NCBI GenBank assembly: GCA_943789355.1
Contig: CALSTU010000002.1
Coordinates: forward strand, 1 to 64,000
Source: UBA7430 sp002478765
GTDB taxonomy: Bacteria > Bacteroidota > Bacteroidia > Flavobacteriales > UBA7430
Length of the DNA stretch: 64,000 nucleotides
Reading direction: 5' to 3'
The notes beneath the pieces were generated by a model. That model was not told the origin of the DNA. It did not search any database and worked only from the letters and a program-made list of their open reading frames with translations. A program made the translations under genes and the position numbers. Of this stretch, positions 17,938-26,700 are shown in pieces. The stretch's first letter is position 1; each line of letters opens with the position of its first letter.

Positions 17938-19794
17938 TTAATCTTCCTCATTTAACTTATTTTCATAGTAATGTTGCAAGACGAAAAAAGCCTTTTTTTT
18001 GTGCCCACCCTCTGCAATTAATCCTTTTCTATTCCACATGTCTTGAATATTTGTCAAAGGCCGACGAGGAGATTTGAAGTCAGATAAAATCCAAGGAGAA
18101 AAACCTGCCAAATTTGGAATCCTATCAATTCCTTCGAGAGTTTTTGTATACAAATGTGCTTGATATTCTTCGGACCATATTGTTTGTTTGTCTGCGTGAA
18201 AACCATACTTAGCACCTGCCCCCCACTCACTTACAAATACGGGCTTGTTATAATCCAATCTCCAATTGATATTTGGGAAATCATCAATATTTCCACCATA
18301 CCACCCGTGGTATTGATTGAAACTGATAATGTCAACAAATTCTCCTAAAGGATCACCGATAACTTTTACACTATTATTTTCTACAAATTCGGAATGAACC
18401 TCCATGGCAGCACTTATCAGACGAGTGCTATCGGTTGTTCTGGTAATAGAGATGAGTTCTTTTAAGAAATTGTTTCTATTTTCATTTACAGGTGTCTCAT
18501 TAGCAATACTCCAAATGATTACTGAAGCTCTATTTTTGTTTCGAAAAATCGCCTCAAGCAGTTGGTTTTTTGCATTTTCAAAAGTTGATCGATTTGTCCA
18601 ATCAATTGTCCAATATACAGGTAACTCTTCCCAAATTAATATCCCCAACTCATCAGCCAGCCTATGTACATATTCATTGTGTGGATAATGGGCTAAACGC
18701 ACAAAATTTGCATTCAGCTCTTTGGCCCATCCAAGCATAAGTTCGGCATCTTCATGCGTAAAATTTCTTTTTCCGGTAATAGGGTTTTCTTCATGCATGC
18801 AAATTCCCCTTAGAAAAACCTTCTTCCCATTTAACAATATGTCAGAATCATTAACCTGAATGGTTCTAAATCCTATTCTGTCAGAAACTTTTTCATCGGA
18901 GGTAATCAACTCAACAGTGTACAAGTGTGGGTTACCAGGCTCCCACAGTTCTAAGTTTTTCGGGGTTAAATTGAAATGTGCTATACCATCTTTATTTGTT
19001 CTGATGATATTTTCGATTTCTAATTCCGCTATTTTAACAGTGACTTCTTGTTCTTTGTCACTGCCGGCGAATTTGACAAATCCTTTAATTGTAGGACTAT
19101 TTTCATCTTCTAATTCAAATTTATAATCCTGCAAATAGTTTTCAGGTAATTCAACGAGCATGACATCACGAGTAATTCCACCATGATTCCACCAATCGGT
19201 ATTGACTGTAGGAACAGCCTCTTTTTTTCGGGTATTATCTACCTTGACCACAATGAAATTTTCTCCTTGAACAAGAAGATCCGTAACATCAAAATTAAAG
19301 GGTGTAAAGCCTCCTATATGGCTGCCTGCTTTTTTTCCATTTACATAGACATGTGATTCATAGTTTACTGCTGCAAAGTATAAGAAAACTCTTGAGTTAT
19401 CTTTTGGGGTGTAATCGAAATTTCTTTGATACCAAACTGTCCCCTCATACCATTTAAGCTCTTCTACTTGAGTAGTCCAGCTGCCCGGAACCTCGAGCGT
19501 TGGTTGCATGCTAAAATTGTATTCTATCCTTTCTGTTTTGTTTTTGGCTATGGTGTTTGTGAAATATGCACCTGTTCCAGGTTCACCCTTGAGTTCTGCT
19601 TCTTCGTCAAAAGAATGTCCCCTATAACTGTAAAACCCATTTTCATAAGGGTCAATTATATAGTGCCAATCTCCATTGAGAGAGGTTGTGCTACGGTTGT
19701 ATACATTTTGTATTAATGAAGTTTGTGATAATAGTGTCATAGGGCTTAAAAGCGATATCAAAATCAATAGTTTGAAAGTCAATTTATTTTTCAT
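17938..19794 (-). CDS. Secreted GH2 beta-glucuronidase-like glycoside hydrolase
   Basis: 618 residues: signal peptide (about 1-24), galactose-binding-like domain (YNFSMQPTLEVPGSW ... WYQRNF), Ig-like domain, then the TIM barrel. The GH2 acid/base is Glu433 in IIWSIANE, and the nucleophile is Glu523 in VFVSEWGAGAKYG. Near the end N588-R-K590-G591 matches the NxKG motif that in beta-glucuronidases holds the substrate's carboxylate. That favours beta-glucuronidase over beta-galactosidase. No T9SS tail is visible; the protein ends soon after the barrel. It would remove glucuronic acid from polysaccharide fragments, probably in the periplasm. The frameshifted LacI gene lies just past its 3' end. 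Confidence 0.85.
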   Translation of the reverse strand: MKNKLTFKLLILISLLSPMTLLSQTSLIQNVYNRSTTSLNGDWHYIIDPYENGFYSYRGHSFDEEAELKGEPGTGAYFTNTIAKNKTERIEYNFSMQPTLEVPGSWTTQVEELKWYEGTVWYQRNFDYTPKDNSRVFLYFAAVNYESHVYVNGKKAGSHIGGFTPFNFDVTDLLVQGENFIVVKVDNTRKKEAVPTVNTDWWNHGGITRDVMLVELPENYLQDYKFELEDENSPTIKGFVKFAGSDKEQEVTVKIAELEIENIIRTNKDGIAHFNLTPKNLELWEPGNPHLYTVELITSDEKVSDRIGFRTIQVNDSDILLNGKKVFLRGICMHEENPITGKRNFTHEDAELMLGWAKELNANFVRLAHYPHNEYVHRLADELGILIWEELPVYWTIDWTNRSTFENAKNQLLEAIFRNKNRASVIIWSIANETPVNENRNNFLKELISITRTTDSTRLISAAMEVHSEFVENNSVKVIGDPLGEFVDIISFNQYHGWYGGNIDDFPNINWRLDYNKPVFVSEWGAGAKYGFHADKQTIWSEEYQAHLYTKTLEGIDRIPNLAGFSPWILSDFKSPRRPLTNIQDMWNRKGLIAEGGHKKKAFFVLQHYYENKLNEED

Positions 19795-19986
19795 GGATTG
19801 TATTTGCTTTGGTTTGTTTGAAAACTCCTAACTCAAATACTAAAACAAAAGTCTCATCGATTTCATTACTGATTTTAATCAATTAGCTGAACATTTACAT
19901 TTCAAAAATATACGAAATCAGGGAAACCTTTTTGTTGGTCTTTATTTGAGTCTAAGATAGTTATTTGTGAGTTGCTATTCCTTTTC

Positions 19987-20000
19987 CGTGTTCGAACACG
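19987..20000. promoter_or_regulatory. LacI-like operator palindrome upstream of the GH2 gene
   Basis: CGTGTTCGAACACG is a perfect 14-base palindrome with a central CG, flanked by near-symmetric TTC / AAT. A central CG is usual for LacI-family operators. It lies about 190 bases upstream of the GH2 start. The adjacent LacI gene is the obvious candidate partner, though it is now frameshifted. Confidence 0.45.
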
Positions 20001-20128
20001 AATTTAAATCTTATTTATTAAATAAGTTACGTAATGTTAGAATTTTTGATGATATGGTATTAGTAATTCAATATTCAGCCCTACCCCTACCAAACCTAAA
20101 ATACTAGTAAAGTAATTAAACTAAAAAA

Positions 20129-20150
20129 GCCCAACCTTTCGGTTGGGCTT
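20129..20150 (-). terminator. Terminator of tRNA-Ser
   Basis: On the reverse strand AGCCCAACC-GAAA-GGTTGGGCT followed by TTTTTTAG, 13 bases past the tRNA 3' end. Confidence 0.85.
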
Positions 20151-20162
20151 TCAGTCGCTTTG

Positions 20163-20247
20163 CGGAGAGAGAGGGATTCGAACCCCCGGTACATTGCTGT
20201 ACAATGGTTTTCAAGACCACCGCATTCGACCACTCTGCCATCTCTCC
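20163..20247 (-). tRNA. tRNA-Ser (anticodon TGA)
   Basis: Reverse strand: acceptor GGAGAGA (20241-20247) pairs with TCTCTCC (20164-20170). The anticodon loop CTTGAAA gives anticodon TGA, reading UCN serine codons. There is a long variable arm (TTGTACAGCAATGTACCG) as expected for a class II tRNA, and a T loop GGTTCGAATCC. The CA of CCA follows as encoded 'GCA'. A terminator lies directly downstream. Confidence 0.97.
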
Positions 20248-20470
20248 TTTTTTCGACAGCGGTGCAAATATAAAGCATTCTTCTAAACTGCAAACAAAAA
20301 AAGAGTAATTTTACGGCGCTTGAAATAAAAATGAAAAAGCTTGCAAAACCCAGAACTGTATGGGGATTGGAAATTTACAGTGCGGCAAAATAAACGACAA
20401 AACCTTTTCAAGAAAAAACAAGAAAAAGTTTTAAATTAACCGCCTGATTGTCAACACCAAAGTAAACCAA

Positions 20471-21328
20471 ATGGGCAAACTTAGCGCCTTCGTACTTATT
20501 TCCTTAGGAAGAATTCCCTTCCCTGCACTGTATGCATTGTCGAATCTTTTGGCTTTTCTCATTTTTCGTGTTTTCGGCTATCGGAAAGACATCATTCGAA
20601 AAAATCTAAAAAACAGTTTTCCTAAGCTAACTGAAGCACAGCACAAAGCCATAGAACGAGCATCAGCAAAGAACTTTTGCGATGTGATGCTGGAGAATCT
20701 AAAACTGCTTACACTCACCAAAAAAAGCCTTCGAAAAAGAATGCATCTCGTCAACCCAGAGATTCTTGAAAAAATCGAAAAAGACGAACAGGGAATCATT
20801 CTCATTACTGCCCATTACAACAATTGGGAATGGATGGGGCTATCACTCAGCACTTACACCGAACAAAACATCAACGGCGTATACAAACCTTTGAGCAACA
20901 AAACCATTGATGCCTTAATGCTCAAGTCCAGGGAGCGCTTTGGCACACAACTCTCGCCGATGCACTCCTTCGCAAAAAAGGCGCTCAACCCTAAAGGACG
21001 GAAAAGCATCAATATTATGGTGGCTGATCAAAGCCCTCACAAGGATAAAGTAGACTTCTTCTGCAACTTTTTAAATCAAGACACGCCTGTATTTTTAGGT
21101 CCTGAAAAATTGATGAAAGCCGGGCAGATGAAACTCTGCTTCATGGAAGTTCATCGTCTGAAAAGGGGCTGTTATGAAATGAAAATCGTTCCTTTGGTAG
21201 ATGCAGACCCAGAAAAGAAAGGCAGCGCTACCTTAGCACATGTCAAGCATCTGGAGCAAATCATACAAGCCAAGCCAGAAAGCTGGCTTTGGTCACACAG
21301 AAGATGGAAAAACAGTCAAAAAAAATAG
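20471..21328 (+). CDS. LpxL/HtrB-family lipid A acyltransferase
   Basis: 285 residues. An N-terminal membrane anchor is followed by the acyltransferase active-site motif H115-YNNW-E120 (HX4E form) in LITAHYNNWEWMG, and later MVADQSPHK and 'FLGPEKLMKAG'. Members add a secondary acyl chain to Kdo-lipid A at the inner membrane. Length fits the family (about 290-310). The next gene, a glycosyltransferase, starts inside its last codons, so both probably serve envelope synthesis. Confidence 0.88.
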   Translation: MGKLSAFVLISLGRIPFPALYALSNLLAFLIFRVFGYRKDIIRKNLKNSFPKLTEAQHKAIERASAKNFCDVMLENLKLLTLTKKSLRKRMHLVNPEILEKIEKDEQGIILITAHYNNWEWMGLSLSTYTEQNINGVYKPLSNKTIDALMLKSRERFGTQLSPMHSFAKKALNPKGRKSINIMVADQSPHKDKVDFFCNFLNQDTPVFLGPEKLMKAGQMKLCFMEVHRLKRGCYEMKIVPLVDADPEKKGSATLAHVKHLEQIIQAKPESWLWSHRRWKNSQKK

Positions 21329-22317
21329 CCGTACTCATCCTGAATTGGAATGGCAAGGAGCTTTTGGATCGTTTCCTACCTTCGGTTCTTAAATTCAGCA
21401 CACAAGCTGAGGTAATTGTTGTGGACAATGCCTCCGTGGATGATTCCACCTCCTACCTGCAAAACAACTTTCCCGAAACACGCATCATTTCCTTTGAGAA
21501 GAACCTGGGCTTTGCTGAGGGTTACAACGAAGCTTTGAAACGAGTTGACCATGAATATGTGGTTTTGCTGAATTCCGATGTTCGAGTGACTCAAAGTTGG
21601 CTTAAAGCTCCGCTTGAATTTCTGGAAGCCAATCCTATCTATGCCGCTTGTCAGCCCAAAATAAAAGACGAGAAAGCGCCAAACATGTTTGAATATGCAG
21701 GAGCCTCAGGGGGTTACATCGATGCTTTGGGCTACCCTTTCTGCCGAGGAAGAATCTTTGATGCCTTGGAAGAAGACTCCGAACAGTACAACACAACAAA
21801 AGATGTATTTTGGGCAAGCGGTGCTGCCTTGTTTGTTCGCCGAAACGCCTATTTGAAGTTGGGTGGCTTAGACGCTTCCTTTTTTGCCCACCAAGAAGAA
21901 ATTGATTTGTGTTGGCGCTTTTTAAATCAGGGCTACAAGATTGCTTGTGTTCCTCAATCTACAGTCTACCACCTTGGTGGTGCAACACTTGATGCTGCAC
22001 ATCCCAGAAAAACGTTTCTGAATTTTAGGAACAATCTAACCATGATGCTAAAAAATCTACCCGTACACGCCCTACCCCTTATTTTAATTAGGATGGTTCT
22101 CGATGGACTGGCAGGTCTTAAATACATCGGTGAAGGTCGATTTAAGCACTTTGTAGCCATTTTAAAAGCCCACGGCTCATTCTATGCAAGAATTCCCGAT
22201 ACGCTCAAAAAACGCGGCAAAACGAAGTCCATCAATGATTCCGTTCAGTACAAAAAATGTCTTTTGTGGGATTACTTTATCAAAGGAAACAAAAGTTTCC
22301 AAAAGTTAAGGTGGTAA
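21304..22317 (+). CDS. GT2-family glycosyltransferase
   Basis: 337 residues from the ATG at 21304. A TTG at 21289 could extend it by five. It opens KIAVLILNWNGKELLDRFLP with VVDNASVDD and LLNSDVRVT (metal site) and later ASGAALFVRR and 'FFAHQEEIDLCWRF', the pattern of rhamnosyl/dTDP-sugar GT2 enzymes in surface polysaccharide synthesis. It ends without membrane helices. It overlaps the acyltransferase gene by 25 bases, so the two are coupled. Confidence 0.85.
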   Translation: MEKQSKKIAVLILNWNGKELLDRFLPSVLKFSTQAEVIVVDNASVDDSTSYLQNNFPETRIISFEKNLGFAEGYNEALKRVDHEYVVLLNSDVRVTQSWLKAPLEFLEANPIYAACQPKIKDEKAPNMFEYAGASGGYIDALGYPFCRGRIFDALEEDSEQYNTTKDVFWASGAALFVRRNAYLKLGGLDASFFAHQEEIDLCWRFLNQGYKIACVPQSTVYHLGGATLDAAHPRKTFLNFRNNLTMMLKNLPVHALPLILIRMVLDGLAGLKYIGEGRFKHFVAILKAHGSFYARIPDTLKKRGKTKSINDSVQYKKCLLWDYFIKGNKSFQKLRW

Positions 22318-22335
22318 TTGGATCGCTAGTTGCTT

Positions 22336-23271
22336 TCAGTAAAGTTTTTTACGCTTGTGTAGGTAAGACAATAAGACCGGCTCAAAGCCTTTGGAGCAGT
22401 CTACGGGAACAAAGTCTATTTTATATTGTCCACAGCGCAACTTTAAGTCCTTCTCGTAAGCATGCATCCTTTCGCGGTATGCATCTTGAAGCTCTGCAGG
22501 ATTCACCTTAAGTTCCTCTCCAGTCTCAAGATCTATAAATTGGTGCAAGCGCGACTCAAAGTCAAGATCCAACTCTTGGGAACGGTCAACCACATGAAAA
22601 ATGATGACTTCGTGCTTGTTGTATTTTAAGTGTTGTAGCGCAGAAAAAACATCTTCAGAGGTCTCGGGATTGTCTAAGAAATCACTGAATAAAATGACCA
22701 AAGAGCGCTGATGAACCCTTTCCGCTACTTCGTGTAGAGCTTTCACCACATGGGTGGTCTTCTTAGCATTTACATCAAAAGGTTTTGCGATGGACTCTAG
22801 GTCCCACAAAAGTCGTTTGTGATGTGAACTGCTGGTTTTGGCTGCGGTATGAACTTGAAGTTCATCGGAGAAAATTGACAAGCCCACCGCATCCCGCTGT
22901 CGCTTGAACAGGTTCATCAAAGCCGCTGAGGCCAAGACGGAAAAACCAATCTTATTGGGAAGTTCAGCAGACAAGGTTTTTTGAACTGGGAAATGCATGG
23001 AAGAAGATTGATCTAAAACCAACTGACATCGCAGGTTGGTTTCTTCTTCAAAACGTTTCACAAAAAGTTTGTCTGTTCGAGCAAACAATTTCCAATCAAT
23101 ATGCCGGGTACTCTCTCCTCTATTGTACAAACGATGTTCAGCAAACTCCACGGAAAAACCATGATAAGGGCTTTTGTGTAAACCCGTAATGAAACCCTCG
23201 ACCACTTGCGCAGCAAAAAACTCGAGGTTTTCTATGGTCTTCAATTCGTTTTGTGAAATATATTCTTGCAT
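22336..23271 (-). CDS. DUF58 protein (MoxR-associated von Willebrand-like)
   Basis: 311 residues with the DUF58 hallmark STRHIDWKLFARTDKLFVKR followed by a vWA-like fold (LVLDQSSSMHFP with a partial MIDAS, later VILFSDFLDN). In Bacteroidota such genes normally follow a MoxR ATPase and precede membrane vWA/Bat genes of an aerotolerance operon. None of these partners is here, so it stands alone. Its ATG begins four bases after the hairpin that ends trxA transcription, so any transcript reading through from trxA has a stem close to the start codon. Confidence 0.8.
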   Translation of the reverse strand: MQEYISQNELKTIENLEFFAAQVVEGFITGLHKSPYHGFSVEFAEHRLYNRGESTRHIDWKLFARTDKLFVKRFEEETNLRCQLVLDQSSSMHFPVQKTLSAELPNKIGFSVLASAALMNLFKRQRDAVGLSIFSDELQVHTAAKTSSSHHKRLLWDLESIAKPFDVNAKKTTHVVKALHEVAERVHQRSLVILFSDFLDNPETSEDVFSALQHLKYNKHEVIIFHVVDRSQELDLDFESRLHQFIDLETGEELKVNPAELQDAYRERMHAYEKDLKLRCGQYKIDFVPVDCSKGFEPVLLSYLHKRKKLY

Positions 23272-23275
23272 AAAA

Positions 23276-23295
23276 AAAGGGCTTAACAGCCCTTT
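23276..23295 (-). terminator. Terminator between trxA and the DUF58 gene
   Basis: AAAGGGCT-GTTA-AGCCCTTT followed by TTTT on the reverse strand, 24 bases after trxA ends and ending four bases before the DUF58 ATG. This is an unusually tight placement. Confidence 0.75.
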
Positions 23296-23319
23296 AATTT
23301 AAGATTTTATGAGATACCC

Positions 23320-23637
23320 TTACAACAAGGTGTCGATTTTTTTGGCCAAGTCTGCTTTTGGAGCAACACCCACATTTTTATCAACAATCTCACCACCCTT
23401 AAAAAATAAGATGGTTGGGATGTTTCGTATGCCGTATTTGGCCGCGATCTCTTGCTCGTCATCAACGTTGACTTTTCCAACAACAGCTTTACCTTCGTAA
23501 TCTGCTTGAAGCTCATCAACGATAGGTCCTACCATACGGCAAGGCCCACACCATTCTGCCCAAAAGTCAACCAATACAGGTTTGTCTGAGTTAATTACTG
23601 TTTCTTCAAAGTTTGCCGTGGTTATTTCTAAAGCCAT
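23320..23637 (-). CDS. trxA: Thioredoxin
   Basis: 105 residues, the usual length, with the redox motif W29-C30-G-P-C33 in FWAEWCGPCRM and the cis-proline region RNIPTILFFKGGE. It reduces protein disulfides in the cytoplasm, taking electrons from thioredoxin reductase. A promoter of the Bacteroidota type lies directly upstream and a terminator directly downstream, so it is probably a single-gene transcript. Confidence 0.96.
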   Translation of the reverse strand: MALEITTANFEETVINSDKPVLVDFWAEWCGPCRMVGPIVDELQADYEGKAVVGKVNVDDEQEIAAKYGIRNIPTILFFKGGEIVDKNVGVAPKADLAKKIDTLL

Positions 23638-23677
23638 TTGATTAATTTCTAGTGTTACGTAACTATTTCTTCGGCTA

Positions 23678-23707
23678 CAAAATTAATAATTTATCCAACA
23701 AAACAAG
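23678..23707 (-). promoter_or_regulatory. Bacteroidota-type promoter of trxA
   Basis: On the reverse strand CTTG (23704-23707), an 18-base spacer, then TAATTTTG (23678-23685). This matches TTG-N18/19-TAnnTTTG for the phylum's main sigma factor. The -7 box lies about 40 bases before the ATG. Confidence 0.65.
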
Positions 23708-23711
23708 CCTT

Positions 23712-26700
23712 TTAATTTAATTTGTATTGCACATCAATTAAACTGCCAATATCCTGTACCAATTGCTTTGAAATCTTCACCTTGTAACTTCGCGACAAAA
23801 GCTCTAGCAGAATGGATTCATCGGGGTCGTGGACGTGTAATTTCAGCTGATGACTCCCCTTGTGTTCTTCCAAAATATTTTGAAATTTATCAGAGAACTC
23901 TTCGTTGATATCGTAAAGATTTAATCTTAAAGTAATACTTTTTGTTAGCTTATCTAAAACGCTTGAAAGCAAGCTCATAGAAAGCATTTTTACCTCCAAT
24001 TGATCATTCCAAGCTCGTTTTTGAACGCGTGCCTTCACGTACACAAATGCACCTTGTACAAGCATCATTTTAAACTTCAAATAATCGTCTCTAAAAATCA
24101 TAAACTCTTTGGAGTCTGTAAAATCTTCAATGACAAAAACACCGTAAGGGTTTCCATTTTTATCGATTCGATGTTGCACATCTGTGATGATGCCCGCAAA
24201 AGACAAATCACGATTTTTGATGGCCTCTAAATCTTTAAAATTATCAATGTTATGGTTGCAATTGTGTTTGATCTCAAAAGCATAGTCATCCAAAGGATGT
24301 CCGGAAATGTAAATGCCCACGACTTCCTTTTCACGGGCGAGTAAATCCAAACGCTCCCAATCGTCACAAACCGGTAATGGGGGCGCTGGAAGTTCTACAC
24401 CGTCCACACTGCCGAAAAGGTCAGGCGGCGCATCCAAACTCTCTTGGTAGGCATTTCCATAGCGAATTGCCTTGTTTAGGAAGGTGTACCCTTCTTTCAA
24501 CTCGTGGAAATACATGGCTCGATGCTCTCCTTCAAAGGAGTCAAAGGCACCTGCTAAAGCTAGATTCTCAAGGGTTCTTTTGTTTACAGACCGCAATTCC
24601 ACTCGCTTGGTCAAAGCATAAATATGGTCAAAGGAACCGTTCTCCTTTCGCTCGTTGACGATATTCTCAACGGCAGCTTCACCAACACCTTTTATGGCTC
24701 CTAGACCAAATCGAATTTCTCCCTTGTCATTTACATTGAACTTATAGGCAGACTCGTTGATGTCGGGACCCAAAACTGTAAGACGCATTCGCTTACACTC
24801 TTCCATAAAAAAGGTGACCTTCTTGATGTCGTTCATGTTGTGAGTAAGCACGGAAGCCATGTACTCCGCGGGATAATGTGCCTTTAAATAAGCGGTGTGA
24901 AAAGCTACAACGGAGTAACAAGTAGAGTGTGACTTATTGAATGCATAAGCCGCAAAAGCCTCCCAATCCCTCCAAACCTTTTCGGCTACTTCAGGGTCGT
25001 GATTCCGTTCTGCACATCCGTCAATAAATTGAGGCTTCATCTTTTCCAGTAAGGAGAAGATCTTCTTTCCCATGGCCTTACGCAGCATATCGGCATCTCC
25101 TTTGGAGAAGCCAGCCAGCTTTTGTGATAGCAACATCACCTGCTCCTGATAAACCGTAATCCCATAGGTTTCTGCAAGGTAATCTTCCATACCCTCCAAG
25201 TCATAACTGATCTCTTCCCGACCGTGTTTACGGGCAATAAAGTTAGGTATGTACTCCAATGGACCCGGACGATACAGGGCGTTCATGGCGATGAGGTCGT
25301 CAAATTTATCGGGTTTTAGTGCGCGAAGATGTTTTTGCATTCCCGGAGATTCAAACTGGAACGTACCGTTGGTAGACCCTTTCTGATAGAGCTCGTAGGT
25401 AAGCTCATCATCCAACGGTATGGCATCAACATCAATAACCACCTCGTGCTTTTCCTTAATGAGTGCTATCGCATCCTTGATGATACTCAAAGTCTTTAAG
25501 CCCAAGAAATCCATCTTCAGTAACCCCGCATCTTCTACAACCGAGTTGTCGAACTGAGTCACCAACAAAGAAGAATCTTTTGCGGTAGCCATGGGTACAT
25601 GCTCACGAATGTCACTCGGCGTAATGATCACTCCACAAGCATGGATACCGGTATTCCTAACAGAGCCCTCAATCGCTATGGCTCGATTTAAAGTTTCTGC
25701 AGAGAGATCCGTACCTTTAGCAATACTCTTTAATTGCGCCGCCATTTGCATTTGGTCGGCATTGAGCTTTTCCTTGAGCTTTTCTTCGGGAAGATTGAAC
25801 AACTTATTTAATGAGATGTCCGGAACCAGTTTCGCAATCCGGTCCGCTTCGTGAAGCGGGAGATTTAAGACACGAGCAGCATCTCGTATCGACGACTTAG
25901 CTGCCATGGTTCCGTACGTGATGATTTGAGCCACTTGGCTTTCACCGTATTTTTCAAGAACAAAATCAATGATTCTTCCTCGACCTTCATCATCAAAATC
26001 AATATCAATATCGGGTAAGGACACACGGTCGGGATTCAAGAAACGCTCAAAAAGCAAGTTGTAAGCGATAGGATCAACATTGGTGATACCTGTGCAGTAT
26101 GCAACCGCAGAACCTGCGGCAGAACCTCTCCCTGGGCCTACAGAAACGCCAAGGTTGTGTGCTTCTGTCGTGAAATCTTGAACAATCAAGAAATAACCGG
26201 GGTACCCTGTTTTCTCTATGGTAAGCAATTCAAAATCAAGACGCTCTCGAATTTCATCTGTGATCTCAGGGTATCGCGTCTTCGCACCTTCATAGGTAAG
26301 ATGTCTTAAGTAATTATTTTCTCCGCGTTTACCACCGTCCTTCTCATCCTCTGGGTCAATAAATTCTTGAGGAATATCGAAAGCAGGAAGCAACACATCT
26401 CTTTTAAGATCGTAAACCTCTATCTTATCGGCAATTTCTTGCGTCGTGGCAATAGATTCAGGAAGATCTTTAAACAATTCTTTCATTTCCACTTGAGACT
26501 TGAAATAGAATTCGTCGTTTGGAAAACCAAAACGGAAGCCTCTTCCCCTTCCAATAGGGGTTTCTTTAAGAACCCCATCCTTCACACAAAGAAGTACATC
26601 ATGCGACAAGGCGTCGTCTTTACTCAAATAGTATACGTTGTTGGATGCAAAATATTTCACACCGTATTTGTGGGCAAATCCGAGTAAAACTTTGTTTACA

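Larger units (their letters stand above)
19795..20162. other. Intergenic region upstream of the GH2 gene
   Basis: No gene. It holds the presumed GH2 promoter, a 14-base palindrome at 19987-20000 and the terminator of tRNA-Ser at 20129-20150. Confidence 0.5.

Noticed and set aside
20096..20293. Reverse-strand 65-residue reading frame
   Set aside because: It overlaps the tRNA-Ser gene and its terminator.
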